Origin: Mycolicibacterium doricum
Lineage (GTDB): Bacteria; Actinomycetota; Actinomycetes; Mycobacteriales; Mycobacteriaceae
Assembly: GCF_010728155.1 (NCBI RefSeq)
Contig: NZ_AP022605.1
Span: 992,001 to 1,056,000, forward strand
Direction: 5' to 3'
DNA length: 64,000 nt
Of the stretch, positions 54,178 to 63,826 are shown piece by piece. The translations under genes were made by a program, and so were the position numbers. A model generated the notes under the pieces. That model searched no databases and was not told the DNA's origin. It worked only from the letters and a program-made list of their open reading frames with translations. Position 1 is the stretch's first letter. Each line of letters opens with the position of its first letter.

Positions 54178-55095
54178 ATGGCCAGCACCATCGATCGGGC
54201 TTCTTCGACGGGGACCGTTCCCAGTCGCGACGAATTCTCCGAGCGACTGCTCCGGGGGTCGGCCAAGAAGTCGTACGCCCCCGTGGTCGACATCGACTGG
54301 GACACACCGGTCGTTCCGGATCAGTTCTTCCTCCCGCCCCGGGTGGTGTCGTTGTACGGCACTCCGCTCTGGTCCGAGATGACCCGCGAGCAGCAGATCG
54401 AACTGTCGCGCCAGGAGTTCATCAACCTGCTGTCGGCCGGGGTCTGGTTCGAGAACATCCTCAACCAGGCGCTGCTGCGCGGCCTCATGCACGCCGACGT
54501 CACGTCGCCGTCGACCCACTACTCGCTCACCGAACTCGGTGACGAGACCCGCCACATGGTCATGTTCGGGCGCACCATCGAGGCAGTCGGCGGAAAACCG
54601 TTCCAGCCCAACCGCATGCAGCGCATGATCATCAACACACTGCCGCTGGTGTTCCAGAAATCGGTGCTGTGGATCGCCGCGCTCGTCGGTGAGGAGATCT
54701 TCGACGCGTTGCAGCGCCGGATCCTCGACGATCCCGAGATTCAGCCGATCGTGCGGCGCATCATGCGGATTCACGTCACCGAGGAGGCGCGCCACATCCA
54801 GTTCGCGCGCGACGGTGCCCGCCGGGCCGTCCCCACCATGCGCCCGGTCAACCGGTACCTGCTCGCCACGATCCACGGTGCCGGTGGGCCGTTCTACCGG
54901 TATCTGTTCACCAACCGCGCGGTGTATCGCCGCCTCGGACTCGACCCCCGGGAGGCACGCCGGCAGGCCCGCAGCAACCCGCACTTCCACCAGGCGATGC
55001 GGGACGGATTCGCGCCGCTGGCGGCGTTCCTCGAAGAGGTCGGGTTGATGAGCCGGATCGGCCGGTGGATGTGGAAGCGGAGCAACTTCCTGTGA
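54178..55095 (+). CDS. AurF-like di-iron oxygenase (305 aa)
   Basis: The ATG at 54178 follows GCAGGAGG. Iron ligands expected for the p-aminobenzoate N-oxygenase family are visible as TELGDETRHMVMFG, LVGEEIFDAL and HVTEEARHIQFARDG (E-x-x-H pairs). The substrate in mycobacteria is not known. The stop overlaps the GTG of the DUF4873-like gene, the usual pairing. Intact and of normal size. Confidence 0.85.
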   Translation: MASTIDRASSTGTVPSRDEFSERLLRGSAKKSYAPVVDIDWDTPVVPDQFFLPPRVVSLYGTPLWSEMTREQQIELSRQEFINLLSAGVWFENILNQALLRGLMHADVTSPSTHYSLTELGDETRHMVMFGRTIEAVGGKPFQPNRMQRMIINTLPLVFQKSVLWIAALVGEEIFDALQRRILDDPEIQPIVRRIMRIHVTEEARHIQFARDGARRAVPTMRPVNRYLLATIHGAGGPFYRYLFTNRAVYRRLGLDPREARRQARSNPHFHQAMRDGFAPLAAFLEEVGLMSRIGRWMWKRSNFL

Positions 55096-55379
55096 CCGTG
55101 GATGAGGGCGGTGTCTTCGACGGCGACGCCGAACTGGACGTCGCCGGAGTACGCTGCCCGGTCCGGGTCCGCCTCACCGGTCACCTGAGCCCGATCGACG
55201 GCCGGTACCACTGGCAGGGCCTCGCCTACGGTGCGCCCGAGGACGTCCAGGCGGGTAGGCCCGCGCAGTTGCGGATCGGAAACCGCAGCGCCGCGGTGCG
55301 GCTCGTGGAGAAGATCCCGTCCGGGCAACTCATGGTCAGCGGCGTGGGTGCCCCTCCATACGACCTTTCGCCGGTCTGA
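55092..55379 (+). CDS. DUF4873-like protein (95 aa)
   Basis: GTG at 55092 overlaps the oxygenase stop (GTGA). The protein (VFDGDAELDVAGVRCPVRVR, LTGHLSPIDGRYHWQGLAYG, YDLSPV) is a small beta-rich domain that occurs alone after AurF-like genes or fused to flavin monooxygenases. Its role is unknown; the coupling suggests it serves the oxygenase. Confidence 0.78.
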   Translation: MTVDEGGVFDGDAELDVAGVRCPVRVRLTGHLSPIDGRYHWQGLAYGAPEDVQAGRPAQLRIGNRSAAVRLVEKIPSGQLMVSGVGAPPYDLSPV

Positions 55380-55460
55380 GCGTCACCTGACGGGTCGTTG
55401 TGCCCGTCGGGTGGAGCGGCGATTATCGTTTCGGCGCCGCGGCCAATAAAATCGTCAGCA

Positions 55461-57101
55461 ATGACCGATACCGCCTCAGGAGTGTCGACGACGGCCACCG
55501 GGCCGCAGGCAGACCGCATCTCCGCTGAAGCACGACGCCGCAGGACGTTCGCTGTGATCAGCCATCCCGACGCCGGCAAGTCCACCTTGACCGAGGCGCT
55601 GGTGCTGCACGCCAAGGCGATCACCGAAGCAGGCGCCATCCACGGCAAGGCGGGCCGCCGCGCCACGGTGTCGGACTGGATGGAGATGGAGAAGGCCCGC
55701 GGCATCTCCATCACCTCGACGGCCCTGCAGTTCCCGTACCGCACCCAGGGTGGGGACACCTGCATCATCAACCTGCTCGACACCCCGGGCCACGCCGACT
55801 TCTCCGAGGACACTTACCGAGTCCTGACCGCGGTCGACGCTGCGGTGATGCTCATCGACGCCGCGAAAGGCCTGGAACCACAGACGCTGAAACTCTTCCA
55901 GGTCTGCCGCCACCGCGGCATCCCCATCATCACGGTGGTGAACAAGTGGGACCGACCAGGCCGGCACGCTCTGGAGTTGATGGACGAGATCCACGACCGG
56001 ATCCAGTTGCAGACCACACCGTTGACGTGGCCGGTCGGCATCGCCGGCGACTTCAAGGGGGTCCTCGACCGGCGCACCGGCACGTACATCCGGTACACCC
56101 GGACCGCGGGTGGTGCCACCGCCGCACCCGAGGAACACATCGATGCCTCCCGCGCGCACGAGGCCGTGGGCGCCGACTGGGACAACGCGGTAGAAGAGTC
56201 CGAGCTGCTGAGCGCGGACGGCGCCGACTTCGACCGGGACTCGTTCCTCCGCTGTACGTCGACTCCGGTCCTGTTCACCTCCGCCATCCTCAACTTCGGT
56301 GTCAATCAACTCCTCGACGTGCTCGCCCAGCTCGCACCGTCGCCGAGCGGTCAACTCGACGTCGATGGCAACCGGCGCGAAGCGACCGCCCCGTTCAGCG
56401 CGTTCGTCTTCAAGGTGCAGGCGGGAATGGACTCAGCGCACCGCGACCGGATCGCCTACGCGCGGGTGTGCTCGGGCACGTTCGAACGCGGCGAGGTCCT
56501 CACCCACGCCGCCACTGGCAAGCCGTTCGTCACCAAGTACGCGCAATCGGTCTTCGGGCAGCAGCGCTCCACGCTCGACACCGCGTGGCCGGGGGACGTC
56601 ATCGGGCTCGCCAACGCCGCCGCGCTGCGTCCGGGCGACACCTTGTACCGCGACATCCCGGTGCAGTACCCGCCGATACCGAGCTTCTCTCCCGAGCATT
56701 TCGCCGTCGCACGGGGCACCGACCCCGGCAAGCACAAGCAATTCCGCAAAGGCATCGAGCAGTTGGACCAGGAAGGCGTCATCCAGGTGCTGCGCTCGGA
56801 CCGGCGAGGTGAGCAGGCGCCGGTGTTCGCCGCGGTCGGCCCGATGCAGTTCGAGGTCGCTAGTCACCGGATGGCCGGCGAGTTCAATGCGCCGATCGCG
56901 CTCGAGTTCCTCCCGTACACGGTGGCGCGAGTGGCCGACCCCGCCGATGCCGAGATCCTGCAGCAGCAGGCGTCGGTGGAGGTGTTCACCCGGACCGACG
57001 GAGTGGTCATCGCGGTGTTCTCGACGAAGTGGCGCCTGGAGAACGTCGAGCGGGAACTGCCCGGCGTACGCCTGCGCTCGCTGGTGGCGGCAGCGGACTA
57101 G
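55461..57101 (+). CDS. prfC: peptide chain release factor 3
   Basis: GTPase motifs are G1 SHPDAGKST, the effector loop with RGISITSTALQFPY, G3 DTPGHADFSEDTYR and G4 VVNKWDRPGR, in the RF3 arrangement and not that of EF-G or LepA. The 546-residue length and C-terminal domain (VFAAVGPMQFEVASHRMAGE, ALEFLPYTVAR) agree. It recycles RF1/RF2 from the ribosome after termination. The ATG at 55461 starts conserved sequence; an upstream in-frame codon at 55398 is less likely. Confidence 0.93.
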   Translation: MTDTASGVSTTATGPQADRISAEARRRRTFAVISHPDAGKSTLTEALVLHAKAITEAGAIHGKAGRRATVSDWMEMEKARGISITSTALQFPYRTQGGDTCIINLLDTPGHADFSEDTYRVLTAVDAAVMLIDAAKGLEPQTLKLFQVCRHRGIPIITVVNKWDRPGRHALELMDEIHDRIQLQTTPLTWPVGIAGDFKGVLDRRTGTYIRYTRTAGGATAAPEEHIDASRAHEAVGADWDNAVEESELLSADGADFDRDSFLRCTSTPVLFTSAILNFGVNQLLDVLAQLAPSPSGQLDVDGNRREATAPFSAFVFKVQAGMDSAHRDRIAYARVCSGTFERGEVLTHAATGKPFVTKYAQSVFGQQRSTLDTAWPGDVIGLANAAALRPGDTLYRDIPVQYPPIPSFSPEHFAVARGTDPGKHKQFRKGIEQLDQEGVIQVLRSDRRGEQAPVFAAVGPMQFEVASHRMAGEFNAPIALEFLPYTVARVADPADAEILQQQASVEVFTRTDGVVIAVFSTKWRLENVERELPGVRLRSLVAAAD

Positions 57102-57286
57102 CCGCATCGTTCCTCGCGAACGTTCACCGCGTGCACCGTGCAAGCGGGGCTACTCCCGCGGCTTTGCGACGACGCCGTCGGGGCCCGTCGCCCTTTCTGC
57201 TCCGCTCCGGCTGTGCGCGCGTAGCGGCCAGGCCGCCGCCGTCGGCCCGTAACAGTTCGACGAAGGTGCTCCGGCACGGGTGAGTC
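57102..57286. other. convergent intergenic region
   Basis: 185 bases between the converging prfC and GTPase genes. GC-rich, with no gene; transcription ends are expected here, but no clean hairpin with a T run is seen. Confidence 0.3.
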
Positions 57287-58864
57287 TCAGCGGCTGATCG
57301 CGTGCACGGCTGTCGAGAGCTGCGCGTAGCGCATGAGCTCGGTGCGCAACGGCGCCAACACCAGCTCCTCGGCTACCCCGTCGACCCGTCGGTGCAGTTC
57401 GGATGCCACCTTCCGCCGCCGTCTCGCCGCGCCCACCGCCACGAAGGGCCGCACGAGAACTCGCAGCACGAGTCCGAGGGCGAGCCCGCCCAGGAGCAGA
57501 ACCGTCGGCAGCGCGAACGGACCGAGCGAAGGAGTGTCGAGGTCGATCTGCAGGTACGCCAAGACGGCGAGCGCACCCAGCCACCCACCTCCCGCGACGG
57601 CCACCGCGACGAAAAGCCATTGCAGCACCCCGACCAGCCGCCACCATCGCGGTGGCCGGGCCATCCCCAGATCGGCCCCGCCCACCGCCCTGTCGAGGGC
57701 GTCGGGGACCGTATCGGCCTGTGATCTCGCGGCCTGCCGCATGATCCGCGGCCACGGCGCGGGCAGCCCGTCGGACGCGGTGTCGGCCAGCGCCCGCACC
57801 GCACTGTCGACTCCGGCGCGCGCAGCGGCCGAACCCGAGGGCATCGACGTCCGCCGCAGGATCTCTTGGGTGTCGGGCGCATCCAAACCCAGACGGCGCA
57901 ACGGATCCGGGCGCAACTTGGGGAGCCAGCGCACCGGTGGCCATCCCGTCGCGACCAGGCCCCGACGGGTGTGGGCCCGGCCGACGGCGTCTACCACCGT
58001 CGGCACTCCCGCGGCACCGGCGAGGGCGCTGCGCAGCTGCCGTGCGGCGTCGCCGAGCGCGGGTTCGGAGCGCCGCGCCGGGACCAGCGGCGTGAGCCGG
58101 GCGGCCATCGCGTCGAGATCGGCGCTCACGCGTGCCGTGCGGGCCCGGTGATCGGCCACGGTGCAGACCAGGAATTCGTGCAACTCCGAGGCTCCCTCGG
58201 GTTTCACGGCCGAGGTGGCGAGTACCGGCACGCCGATCAGGCCGTCGTCGGCGAGTAGCCGGTGCAGATCGTGCATGCACGACGCCAGATCGGGGAGGGG
58301 CAGTCGGTCGGCCTGGTTGAGGACGACGACCATGACCTCGCGGTGCGGCGCCAGGGGACGCAGATATTCGTCGTGCAGCACGGCGTCGGCGTACTTCTGT
58401 GGATCGAGCACCCAGACGAACGCGTCGACGAGTCGAATCAGCCGGTCGACTTCCGCGCGGTGTGCAGCCTCGACGGAGTCGTGGTCGGGCAGGTCGAGCA
58501 ACACCAGACCCCCAAGCTGTGGAGTGGCGGAGCCGTCGCCGCCCTGACGGTTGCGGATCTCGAGCCAGTCGAGGAGTTCGGTGGCAGGTGACGGTCCGAA
58601 GACGACGGCCTGCGTGGCCGATGTGGTCGGCCGCCGGATTCCCACCTGCGCCAGTGGCGCCCCTGCGATCGCGTTGAACAACGAGGACTTCCCGCTTCCG
58701 GTGGCCCCGGCCAACGCCACGACGGTGTGCTCGCCGGACAGTCGCAGTCGGGTCCCGGCGCGCCCGTCGAGGTCGTGGACCTCGGCCAGCACCTCCTCGG
58801 GCAGCCGGCCGGCACCCAACACCGCCACCGACGACAACGCGGCCAGCCGTTCGACGAGGCTCAT
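57287..58864 (-). CDS. YfjP-like membrane-associated GTPase (525 aa)
   Basis: G1 is GATGSGKSS (53-61), G3 is VLLDLPDHDSV and G4 is VVLNQADRLP. After a long helical middle, two membrane segments (LQWLFVAVAVAGGGWLGALA and LPTVLLLGGLALGLVLRVLV) lie near residues 410-470. This is the YfjP/dynamin-like plan in actinobacteria. It starts within the stop of the companion GTPase (4-bp overlap), so the two probably form a pair acting on the membrane. Function in the cell is not established. Confidence 0.82.
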   Translation of the reverse strand: MSLVERLAALSSVAVLGAGRLPEEVLAEVHDLDGRAGTRLRLSGEHTVVALAGATGSGKSSLFNAIAGAPLAQVGIRRPTTSATQAVVFGPSPATELLDWLEIRNRQGGDGSATPQLGGLVLLDLPDHDSVEAAHRAEVDRLIRLVDAFVWVLDPQKYADAVLHDEYLRPLAPHREVMVVVLNQADRLPLPDLASCMHDLHRLLADDGLIGVPVLATSAVKPEGASELHEFLVCTVADHRARTARVSADLDAMAARLTPLVPARRSEPALGDAARQLRSALAGAAGVPTVVDAVGRAHTRRGLVATGWPPVRWLPKLRPDPLRRLGLDAPDTQEILRRTSMPSGSAAARAGVDSAVRALADTASDGLPAPWPRIMRQAARSQADTVPDALDRAVGGADLGMARPPRWWRLVGVLQWLFVAVAVAGGGWLGALAVLAYLQIDLDTPSLGPFALPTVLLLGGLALGLVLRVLVRPFVAVGAARRRRKVASELHRRVDGVAEELVLAPLRTELMRYAQLSTAVHAISR

Positions 58865-60582
58865 TGCAGCACCGCGGCAATGCGGTTCGCGGCCGCCCGC
58901 AGGTCCTCACCGCTCACCACCGACGTCGCCGATCCCAGGACCCGATGGTACCGGCCGGAATCCTCGCTCAGCAGCTGTCCGACCCGGGTGAGGAGCTCGT
59001 CTCGGGCTTGACGAGCCAGGCCGCGCACCGCCTGCTCACCGAAGATCGCCTCCAGCACCTTCTGACCGGCCACCGTCGTCCCACCGGCGACCGCGATCTC
59101 GGCCCCGGTCAACCCGGCCGTCTGGCTGAACACGGCGAGCATCACGACGAGCCCCGCGCCGTTGACCCCGTAGGAGGCCAACCGGGCACCGGAGCGCTTC
59201 GACGCACCCTCGGTGCGGACCAGCTCGAGGACGAACCCCTCCCAATCGCGGACCAGCCGCTCGACGGCCTCGTGCAATCCTGGTTCGGGCCTGGCCAACT
59301 CGTCGTGGAGCAGCAGTGCGCCGGCCTGGTGGCGGGCCCAACAGGCATAGGCGGCCTCGGCGGCGTCCTCCACCGCGGCACGCACGACCGTGGCGATGCC
59401 GCTCTCCAACGCCGACCCCAACTCCTCCACCGGGGTCGAGCGCCCGGTGACCGCCGCGACCATCCGGTCGCGGGTGCGGCCGACACGGGATTCCAGTCGT
59501 CGCAGGAGCTCACCGGTGCCCACCACGTCCTGCCACCGAGCCAGGACCTCGCCGCGCAGCATCGCGCCGTCGCGGATCGCCTCGTCGACCCGGGTCAGCG
59601 CGCCGTCGTAGGACGACCGCACACACGATGTCAACTGAGCGCGGACGTCGCCCTGTTCGTCGGCGGCCCCGGCGAGCGCGTAGGTCCGCGGCGGGAGGCT
59701 GCGCAGCGCGCCGTCGAGCGTGTAGCGCACCACCGACGCCCGTTGTTCGGCGTCCGCGGTCAGGCCACCGAGCCAGGAGCGGATCGGCACGATCGATTTC
59801 TCCTTCAGTCGCCCGTTGCGCAGCGGCTGCTCGGCGATGACGAACAGCGGAGCCCCGTTCAGCCCGCCCGCGGTGAGCATGTCCGACAGATGACCCGCGA
59901 CGTCGTGCACGGCCTCCGGCGGGCAGCGGTCCAGCACGACGGCGATCGCGGTGCCGCGGTCACGCGCGGTGTGCAGCATCTGCCAGGGCACGGCATCGGC
60001 GTAGCGAGCCGCGGTGGTGAGGAAGATCCAGAGATCGGCGGCGGCCAACAACGTGGACGCCAGCTCCCGATTGCTGCTCACCACGCTGTCGATGTCGGGG
60101 GCGTCGAGCAGCGCGAGGCCCGGTCCGATGCCCGGGTGGGGCGCCAACCGCAGCCCGTCGGGGCCGGCCGAACGCGGCAGCTGCGGCAAGATCCGGTCGT
60201 CGGTGAACCACTGCAGATCCGTCGGATGGCAGACGATCACCGGGCCACGGGTCGTCGGACGCAGAACACCCGACTGGCTGACGTCCGCGCCGACGAGTGA
60301 GTTGATCAACGTGGACTTGCCCGCACCGGTCGAGCCCCCGACCACTGCGAGTAAGGGTGCGTCGATGCTGCGCAGCCGCGGGATCAGATAATCCGAGAGC
60401 TGACCGGTCAGCTGCCGGCGGTCGCGGTCCGCCGGCCACGCCGACGGCGTGGGAAGGGGGAACGTCGTGCGCTCGAGAGCCGCGCCCAGGGCGGCCACCG
60501 CGTCGAGGAGATCCGTGGCCGCCGTCATCGCTTCAGCGTGCCTCACCAAGCGGTCACCGCGGAAGGCTTCGGCCAGCTGCAT
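58861..60582 (-). CDS. dynamin-family GTPase, partner of the next gene (573 aa)
   Basis: G1 is VVGGSTGAGKSTLINS, G3 is ALLDAPDIDSV and a G4-like VVLDRCPPEAV follows, then a long helical region with a hydrophobic stretch (YGVNGAGLVVMLAVFSQTAG) near the C-terminus. The ATG at 60582 (MQLAEAFRGD) is preferred; ATG 60528 (MTAATDLLDA) is an alternative. It overlaps the downstream GTPase gene by ATGA. Tandem dynamin-like GTPases of this type may remodel membranes. Confidence 0.8.
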   Translation of the reverse strand: MQLAEAFRGDRLVRHAEAMTAATDLLDAVAALGAALERTTFPLPTPSAWPADRDRRQLTGQLSDYLIPRLRSIDAPLLAVVGGSTGAGKSTLINSLVGADVSQSGVLRPTTRGPVIVCHPTDLQWFTDDRILPQLPRSAGPDGLRLAPHPGIGPGLALLDAPDIDSVVSSNRELASTLLAAADLWIFLTTAARYADAVPWQMLHTARDRGTAIAVVLDRCPPEAVHDVAGHLSDMLTAGGLNGAPLFVIAEQPLRNGRLKEKSIVPIRSWLGGLTADAEQRASVVRYTLDGALRSLPPRTYALAGAADEQGDVRAQLTSCVRSSYDGALTRVDEAIRDGAMLRGEVLARWQDVVGTGELLRRLESRVGRTRDRMVAAVTGRSTPVEELGSALESGIATVVRAAVEDAAEAAYACWARHQAGALLLHDELARPEPGLHEAVERLVRDWEGFVLELVRTEGASKRSGARLASYGVNGAGLVVMLAVFSQTAGLTGAEIAVAGGTTVAGQKVLEAIFGEQAVRGLARQARDELLTRVGQLLSEDSGRYHRVLGSATSVVSGEDLRAAANRIAAVLQ

Positions 60583-60662
60583 GCTTGTCAGAGATACCGG
60601 TGGGGGGCGCGTCCTGCACTCTCGTCGCGGCGAGCACCGCCGCCGATGCGCACGCGCAAGCC

Positions 60663-63581
60663 TCAGTGATCGCCTAATGGGTCGAGCAGTTGCGCAAGGT
60701 GCTGTGATGACCGATCGATGTCCAACTGCCGCACCTGCAGGTGGCAGCTGAATCCATCGGTCAGGACCGCCGCGCCGGCGGAAGTGTCGTGTAGAGCCGG
60801 GATGAGGCCTTGCTCGGCGACTTTCATGCTGACGTCGTAGTGATCCGGTTCGAACCCGAAATTGCCTGCCAGACCGCAACAACCGGTGGCCTCACGGATC
60901 TGGTTCACTCCGAGCACCTCGAGGGCCTTCCGTTGCGTGGCGGCGCCGAACACCGAGTACTCATGGCAGTGCGTCTGAACGGTCACCTCGTCGGGAACCG
61001 GATGCTCTGGCCGCCACCCCTTCTCAGCCCATTCGACAACGAGCTGGGGGAACGTGCGGACCCGACCGGCGACCCGGCGTGCGGCGTCCGTGGGGACCAG
61101 CTCCGGCAGGTCTTTACGCAACGCTGCGGCACAACTGGGTTCGAGGACGACGATCGGCCGGTCGGTTCCGTCGTCGAGCGCCTCGGCAGCCTTCGCGAGA
61201 TGCTTCTTGGCCTTCTTGAGTTGGCCGGTGGAGATCCAGGTCAGCCCGCAGCAGGCGTCCGTGCGGCACTCCGCGGACATCCCGGCGTCTGCCAGTACCC
61301 GCGCTGCGGCCCCGATTACCTCCGGGCGAAAGCCCCGGGTGAAGGTGTCGGCCAGTAGGACGACGTCACTCCCGGTGCCGGCGGCCGCCACCTCCCGGCG
61401 GATCTGCCTGGCGGAGGCGAACGCCGGCATGGTGCGGTGCGGGGTGAGACCGCCGATGCGCGCCGCCATCCGTCCTATCCGGCCCCTTGTGAGCGGATTG
61501 ACCAGCGGCGCCGTCCAGGTGGCCAGTGCGAGCCATGTGGGTAGCCATCCGAGCGAATAGTGCGACATCGGCCTCCGGCGGCCGCTGTAGTAGTGGTCGA
61601 GGAACTCTGACTTGTAGGTCGCCATGTCGACGCCCACCGGGCAGTCGGTGGAGCAGGCCTTGCACGACAGGCACAGATCGAGCGATTCCTTGACGTCCTC
61701 AGACCGCCAGCCTTCGGCGACCGTCGGTGAGTTGCGCACCATCTCCTGCAGGGCACGTGCACGTCCGCGGGTGGAGTCCTTCTCGTCGCCCGTGGCCCGG
61801 AAGCTGGGACACATCACCCCACCGCTCGACGCGCGGCAGCGTCCCACTCCGATGCAGCCCTGAACTGCATGGACAAATGGTGCGACCGGGACGTCATGCG
61901 CGGGGGTGAGGTCGAATGACGTCGGCCAGTTGCGCGGTTCGATTCCGGCGAGGGAGAGGTTGCCCAGCAGCGGTTCCGGGTCGACGATCGATCCGGGATT
62001 CAGATTGCCGCGGGGATCCCAGATCTGCTTGAACCGGGAGAAGGCCGCCATGGTGGCCGGGCTGTACATCAGCGGCAGCAGTTCCGAGCGCGCACGGCCG
62101 TCGCCGTGCTCACCGGACATGGAACCGCCGAACTGTACGCACAGCTCGGCCGCTCGGCGGATGAACCGCGACATGACCTCCCGGCCCTGTGTGGTTCGCT
62201 GATCGAAGTCGATGCGGACGTGCATACAGCCGGCGCCGAAGTGCCCGTACATGACACCGGTGAGCCCGAACTCGGCGAGCAGTGCCTTGATCTCGACCAG
62301 GTAGTCGGCGAGTCGATCAGGGGCGACGGCGGAGTCCTCCCACCCGGGCCACGACTCGCCGCCGTCGACCATTCGCGCCGACAGTCCGGCGCCGTCTTCG
62401 CGCACCCGCCACAGCGCGGCGCGTTCGGCAGGATCAGCCACGACTCGTGCCTCGACCAGCCGCGCGGCGGACTGCAACTCGGCGACCAGTTCCGCGGCGC
62501 GCGCCTGAACCTGCGCGTGATCGTCGCCGTCGATGTCGACGTACAGCCATGCGTCGCCTTGTGGAAGGCCCGTGACCGAATCGGACCCGCGCAGACGGCG
62601 CATCGTGTCGACGATCGACGAGTCGATTCCTTCGACGGCGGCAGGGGAGTAGCGCAGGATCAGCGCGTTGTCCCGCGCCGCGTCGACCAGATTCCGGTAG
62701 CCCAGGCACAACAACATGGCGGACGGCGCCACCGGTACGAGCGACACCGTGGCACCGACGATCACCGCACACGTGCCCTCACTACCGACCAGCGCGCGCG
62801 CCACGTCGAAGCCGTTCTCTGGCAGCAGGTTGGCGAGGTGGTACCCCGAGACCTGGCGGGGGAAGCGGGCCAGCTCGCGCCGGAAATCCAGGAGGTGTTC
62901 CTCGGTCAGTGCGCGAAGCTCGGCGGCGATGTGCGCGGCCGCCTCAGCGGCCTGGCCATCGGCTGGGTCGGTGGCGCACAGCCCGTCGCTCGTGGCGGTG
63001 AGGCGGTAACCGGCCGCGGTGACCAGGTCGAGGGCGACGACGTGGTCGGACGTGCGGCCGTAACGCACCGAGTGATTGCCGCACGCATCGTTTCCGAGAG
63101 CGCCGCCGACTGTGACCCTGGACTTGCTCGACGGGTCGGGGGCAAACGTCAGCCGGCCGTCGGTTGCGCCCTGCACGTGCCGCTGCAATTCGGTCAGGAC
63201 GATGCCCGGCTGCACCTTTGCGGTGCGTTGGATTTCGTCGACGGACGCCACCGCGTTCATGTGGCGGGAGAACTCGAGGATCAGACCGCGGCCGATCGCG
63301 TTACCGGCCAGGGACGTGCCGCCACCGCGACTGGTCACCGGAACACCGTGTTCGGCGCACACCCGCACCGCGTGAACCACCTCGTCGGCCGAACGCGGGA
63401 AGATCACGCCGAGCGGTTGGAGGCGGTAGTTCGACGCGTCGAACGAGTATTCCGCTCTCCGCCGGGTCGAGGTGTCGACGTCGATGCCCACAGCGCTCAG
63501 ATCGGCCAGGACGCCAGGGGCCGTGGCGATGTCTGTCGTTGGTTCGGGGGCGCCGCGGTCGTTCATGACGGCCTCCACCAC
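60663..63581 (-). CDS. FAD-linked and Fe-S dehydrogenase, GlcD/CCG fusion (972 aa)
   Basis: The N-terminal half is a FAD_binding_4/FAD-oxidase_C protein (GGGTSLAGNAIGRGLILEFS, APDPSSKSRVTVGGALGNDA, HFGAGCMHVRIDF). The C-terminal half has Fe-S clusters (CIGVGRCRASSGGVMCPS, CLSCKACSTDCPVGVD) and two CCG domains (DACCGLTWIS, TGCCGLAGNFGFEP). Such fusions oxidise D-2-hydroxyacids (lactate, 2-hydroxyglutarate or glycolate) and pass electrons to the quinone pool; the substrate cannot be told. The frame is intact. ATG 63566 (MNDRGAPEP) is an alternative start. Confidence 0.88.
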   Translation of the reverse strand: MVEAVMNDRGAPEPTTDIATAPGVLADLSAVGIDVDTSTRRRAEYSFDASNYRLQPLGVIFPRSADEVVHAVRVCAEHGVPVTSRGGGTSLAGNAIGRGLILEFSRHMNAVASVDEIQRTAKVQPGIVLTELQRHVQGATDGRLTFAPDPSSKSRVTVGGALGNDACGNHSVRYGRTSDHVVALDLVTAAGYRLTATSDGLCATDPADGQAAEAAAHIAAELRALTEEHLLDFRRELARFPRQVSGYHLANLLPENGFDVARALVGSEGTCAVIVGATVSLVPVAPSAMLLCLGYRNLVDAARDNALILRYSPAAVEGIDSSIVDTMRRLRGSDSVTGLPQGDAWLYVDIDGDDHAQVQARAAELVAELQSAARLVEARVVADPAERAALWRVREDGAGLSARMVDGGESWPGWEDSAVAPDRLADYLVEIKALLAEFGLTGVMYGHFGAGCMHVRIDFDQRTTQGREVMSRFIRRAAELCVQFGGSMSGEHGDGRARSELLPLMYSPATMAAFSRFKQIWDPRGNLNPGSIVDPEPLLGNLSLAGIEPRNWPTSFDLTPAHDVPVAPFVHAVQGCIGVGRCRASSGGVMCPSFRATGDEKDSTRGRARALQEMVRNSPTVAEGWRSEDVKESLDLCLSCKACSTDCPVGVDMATYKSEFLDHYYSGRRRPMSHYSLGWLPTWLALATWTAPLVNPLTRGRIGRMAARIGGLTPHRTMPAFASARQIRREVAAAGTGSDVVLLADTFTRGFRPEVIGAAARVLADAGMSAECRTDACCGLTWISTGQLKKAKKHLAKAAEALDDGTDRPIVVLEPSCAAALRKDLPELVPTDAARRVAGRVRTFPQLVVEWAEKGWRPEHPVPDEVTVQTHCHEYSVFGAATQRKALEVLGVNQIREATGCCGLAGNFGFEPDHYDVSMKVAEQGLIPALHDTSAGAAVLTDGFSCHLQVRQLDIDRSSQHLAQLLDPLGDH

Positions 63582-63826
63582 CTCCGCATCTCACCCGGCC
63601 GACCCCAGCACGGACTCGGCGACAGCCACGACACTCCAAGTCTGCCCGGCGGTCGGTCCTGCTTCGACCTCGGCCCATCAAGGGCGGCGTCGAGCATGAA
63701 CGGACGCCGGTGTTTGCCCCGGTCAGCGGGGCTGCGGGCGGCTTTTCCCGGGCCAATGCTGTTTGCCCGATGCAGCGCAGGGGTAGAGACCCGTCAGACG
63801 CACACAACATCCTGGAGCTGAGAGGT
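63582..63826. other. divergent intergenic region
   Basis: 245 bases between divergent genes that should hold two promoters. No gene is seen; a GC-rich inverted element is not evident. Confidence 0.3.

Noticed and set aside
58864..60300. 478-codon plus-strand frame opposite the dynamin-like gene
   Set aside because: Shadow frame; the minus strand has all GTPase motifs.
62106..63821. 571-codon plus-strand frame opposite the FAD/Fe-S gene
   Set aside because: Shadow frame; the minus-strand protein has FAD, Fe-S and CCG motifs in order.
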